Assembly: GCA_027084145.1 (NCBI GenBank)
Contig: JALWLM010000037.1
Span: forward strand, 1 to 7,933
Source of the DNA: Crocinitomicaceae bacterium
Lineage (GTDB): Bacteria; Bacteroidota; Bacteroidia; Flavobacteriales_D; Crocinitomicaceae
Direction of reading: 5' to 3'
Length of the DNA stretch: 7,933 nucleotides
This document shows positions 5,892 through 7,933 of the stretch, in pieces. Below the pieces are notes generated by a model. That model did not search any database. It saw only the letters and a program-made list of their open reading frames with translations, and was not told the DNA's origin. Both the position numbers and the translations under genes were made by a program. Each line of letters opens with the position of its first letter. Within the stretch, counting starts at the first letter, position 1.

Positions 5892-7933
5892 TTATTTAAA
5901 AGCATCTCTTTCTGCCTTTGCTTCTTCGATAGCCTTTTTCTTTTGAACAGCTTTTTTAGCGTCCTCTTTTAATTTCTTGGTAGAGAAATCAATAAGAACA
6001 GGAGTTGCAATACATAAAGAAGAATAAGTACCGACAATGACACCAATCATTAAGGCAAAGATAAATCCTTTTATTGCTGCACCCCCAAATAAGAAAACAA
6101 TTAACAATACGATGAATGTTGTCATCGATGTATTGATGGTTCTTGACAAAGTAGAGTTTAAAGAGGTGTTTATTTCTTTTACTTCATCTCTGCCTTTGTG
6201 TTCCATTAAGTCTTCTCTAATTCTATCAAACACAACCACGGTATCGTTGATAGAGTATCCAATTACTGTTAGAATTGCTGCAATAAATGCTTGGTCAACA
6301 TCCATGTTGAATGGTAGTATACCATGAAGTAAAGCAAATGCACCGAGCACAATAACCACATCGTGAATCATTGCAATGATTGCTCCTGTAGAATATTGCC
6401 ATCTTCCAAATCGGATTAAGATATAGGTGAAAATGATCAGTAATGAAAGAATGATAGCAAGGGTTGATGATGAAATCAATTCTTGAGATACAGAAGAAGA
6501 AACACTTCTTGTCTCTTGAATTTCAAAATGCCCCACTTTATCATTTAATTTTTTTAGTCCTTCTACCAGCTTTTCTTTTACTTCTTGATTTGCATTTGAT
6601 TTTCCTAATAAATAATTGGTTGTAATATCAAGATAGTAACTGTTTGTTTTCGTTTTTAATTCAACAGATGCTTTTTTTCCGTTTTCTACAAATTGATTTC
6701 TAAGCTTTTCTTTGATTTTATCAATATGAGCAGATACCGGTTTTTCAAACTTCACCCCAAAGGAGTGTCCTCCTGAAAATTCAACACTTGGGTTCAATCC
6801 TCTTGTAAACAACGCACCTAAAGATATTGCCACAATAATTCCTGAAATTATGTAGAATTTTTTTCTGTTTCCAACAAAATTGATGTTTAGGTTTTTAAAT
6901 GCTCCTTCTGTGAATTTTGTAGAAAAAGTGATGTTTTTTCCTTTATTGAGCCAAAGATTCATCAATAGTCTTGTAATTACTAAAGCGGCAAATAAAGAAG
7001 TGAAAATACCGATGATTAATGTTGTTGCAAAAGATTCTATTGGTCCTGTCCCGAAAGATTTCAAAACAATAGCCGTTAATAAAGTTGTGATATTGGCGTC
7101 TAAGATAGAAGAAAGAGCCTTTTTAAACCCAACATCGATTGCTGCTTTGTTATTTCTTCCATTTGCCAGTTCTTCTCTAATACGTTCGAAGATAAGAACG
7201 TTGGCATCTACCGCCATACCGATTGTTAAGACGATACCGGCTATACCTGCAAGTGTTAATACCGCACCAAACGATGCAAGTGTTCCAAAGATGAATAAAA
7301 TGTTAGCAAGTAACGCTATGTCTGCAATAATTCCTGCTTTTCCATAATAGAAAACCATGTAAATAAACACTAATACAAGAGCGATAGCGAAAGACAAAAG
7401 ACCTGCTCTGGAGTTTTCGGCTCCAATTGTAGGTCCCACTCTCGTTTGTTCTTTAATTACACAAGGAGCAGGCAAAGCCCCCCCGTTTAATAATCCGGCT
7501 AATTCCTTAGCTTCTTCTATTGTAAAACTCCCTGATATTTGAGTTCTTCCTCCAATAATAGGGTCATTAACCATGGGAGCAGAATAAACAACATCATCCA
7601 TGGTAATCGAAGCGACTCTTCCTACGTTATCAGTGGTCATTTGTGCCCATTTTTCCGCTCCTTCTGCAGTCATCGTTAAATCAACAGTGATTTCTCCCGC
7701 TTCAGGGTCAAATCCTGCAGAGGCTGTTTTTATGTCTTTTCCACCCACTTTTGCCTTTCCATTTTCAGGAACTTTTACAGCATAAAGAAGGTACCCTTTT
7801 TCTTTTGTTTCGGGATTGATGATGTGCATATCAGCCGACCACATAAAACGAACACTTTCAGGGAAAACCCGTTTAATTTCTTCCTTGTTTAAAATTTCAT
7901 CAACTTTTGCTTTATTTTCAGGCTTTACGGCAA
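5892..7933 (-). CDS. secDF: Protein translocase subunit SecDF (fused SecD-SecF), 5' truncated
   Basis: Proton-driven RND-family accessory subunit of the SecYEG translocon, pulling secreted proteins across the inner membrane from the periplasmic side. The frame stays open to the window edge (29 codons before the Met at 7844), so that Met is internal and the first helix and most of the P1 domain are outside. Numbering from that Met, the SecD part has LNGGALPAP (119-127) and then helices 2-6, including GMAVDANVLIFERIREE (209-225). The SecF part starts near 325, has a periplasmic domain opening at NPSVEFSGG (351-359), and then five helices, including GYSINDTVVVFDRIRED (529-545) and LSRTINTS (566-573). 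Asp213, Asp534 and Arg568 correspond to the proton-path residues Asp340, Asp637 and Arg671 of Thermus SecDF, so the protein looks functional. Eleven of twelve expected helices are visible, followed by a Lys/Glu-rich cytoplasmic tail. The fused form is usual in Bacteroidota. The gene converges on the plus-strand unit and ends just before a strong terminator. Confidence 0.97.
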   Translation of the reverse strand, partial: AVKPENKAKVDEILNKEEIKRVFPESVRFMWSADMHIINPETKEKGYLLYAVKVPENGKAKVGGKDIKTASAGFDPEAGEITVDLTMTAEGAEKWAQMTTDNVGRVASITMDDVVYSAPMVNDPIIGGRTQISGSFTIEEAKELAGLLNGGALPAPCVIKEQTRVGPTIGAENSRAGLLSFAIALVLVFIYMVFYYGKAGIIADIALLANILFIFGTLASFGAVLTLAGIAGIVLTIGMAVDANVLIFERIREELANGRNNKAAIDVGFKKALSSILDANITTLLTAIVLKSFGTGPIESFATTLIIGIFTSLFAALVITRLLMNLWLNKGKNITFSTKFTEGAFKNLNINFVGNRKKFYIISGIIVAISLGALFTRGLNPSVEFSGGHSFGVKFEKPVSAHIDKIKEKLRNQFVENGKKASVELKTKTNSYYLDITTNYLLGKSNANQEVKEKLVEGLKKLNDKVGHFEIQETRSVSSSVSQELISSSTLAIILSLLIIFTYILIRFGRWQYSTGAIIAMIHDVVIVLGAFALLHGILPFNMDVDQAFIAAILTVIGYSINDTVVVFDRIREDLMEHKGRDEVKEINTSLNSTLSRTINTSMTTFIVLLIVFLFGGAAIKGFIFALMIGVIVGTYSSLCIATPVLIDFSTKKLKEDAKKAVQKKKAIEEAKAERDAFK

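Noticed and set aside
6880..7347. 155-codon plus-strand open frame inside secDF
   Set aside because: It is antisense to a well-conserved gene and mirrors hydrophobic helix codons; no recognisable domain or upstream signal.
7842..7844. ATG at 7844 (minus strand) as the start of secDF
   Set aside because: Twenty-nine further codons are open to the window edge, and helix 1 and most of the SecD periplasmic domain have not yet appeared.

Overview
The window comes from a member of the Bacteroidota, most likely class Flavobacteriia. I infer this from four things seen in the sequence: AT-rich DNA with A-rich leaders and no usable Shine-Dalgarno sites; a fused SecD-SecF protein; a large TMEM260-like (DUF2723) membrane protein of the type seen in flavobacteria; and the remains of a type IX secretion (T9SS) C-terminal sorting domain. 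There are four genes, two of them cut by the window edges, and one degraded gene fragment. I see no tRNA, rRNA, CRISPR array or insertion sequence.

Positions 1-5570, plus strand, hold three closely spaced genes that look like one transcription unit (gaps of 27 and 20 bp). The first, cut at its 5' end, is a two-domain prolyl isomerase: a cyclophilin domain, a charged helical linker, an FKBP domain and a histidine-rich tail. The second is a 1352-residue multi-pass membrane protein of the DUF2723/TMEM260-like family, a predicted GT-C-fold glycosyltransferase. The third is a short NodB-type polysaccharide deacetylase with a complete set of catalytic motifs. Together they suggest cell-envelope protein folding and sugar modification, but that functional link is inferred from gene order only.

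Positions 5571-5891 carry no intact gene. On the minus strand the stretch contains a decayed T9SS type A sorting domain, recognisable over about 67-80 codons but interrupted by in-frame stops and lacking any cargo protein upstream. Next to it is a strong, nearly symmetrical hairpin terminator.

Positions 5892-7933, minus strand, hold the 3' two thirds of secDF, converging on the three-gene unit. It encodes the proton-driven accessory subunit of the Sec translocon, and its N-terminus lies beyond the window. Sec export feeds the periplasm, where the isomerase and the glycosyltransferase active site probably act, and T9SS cargo also passes through Sec first. The neighbourhood is therefore consistent with an envelope-biogenesis theme. 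The most unusual item is the T9SS sorting-domain relic. I found no clear sign of a wholly new system.
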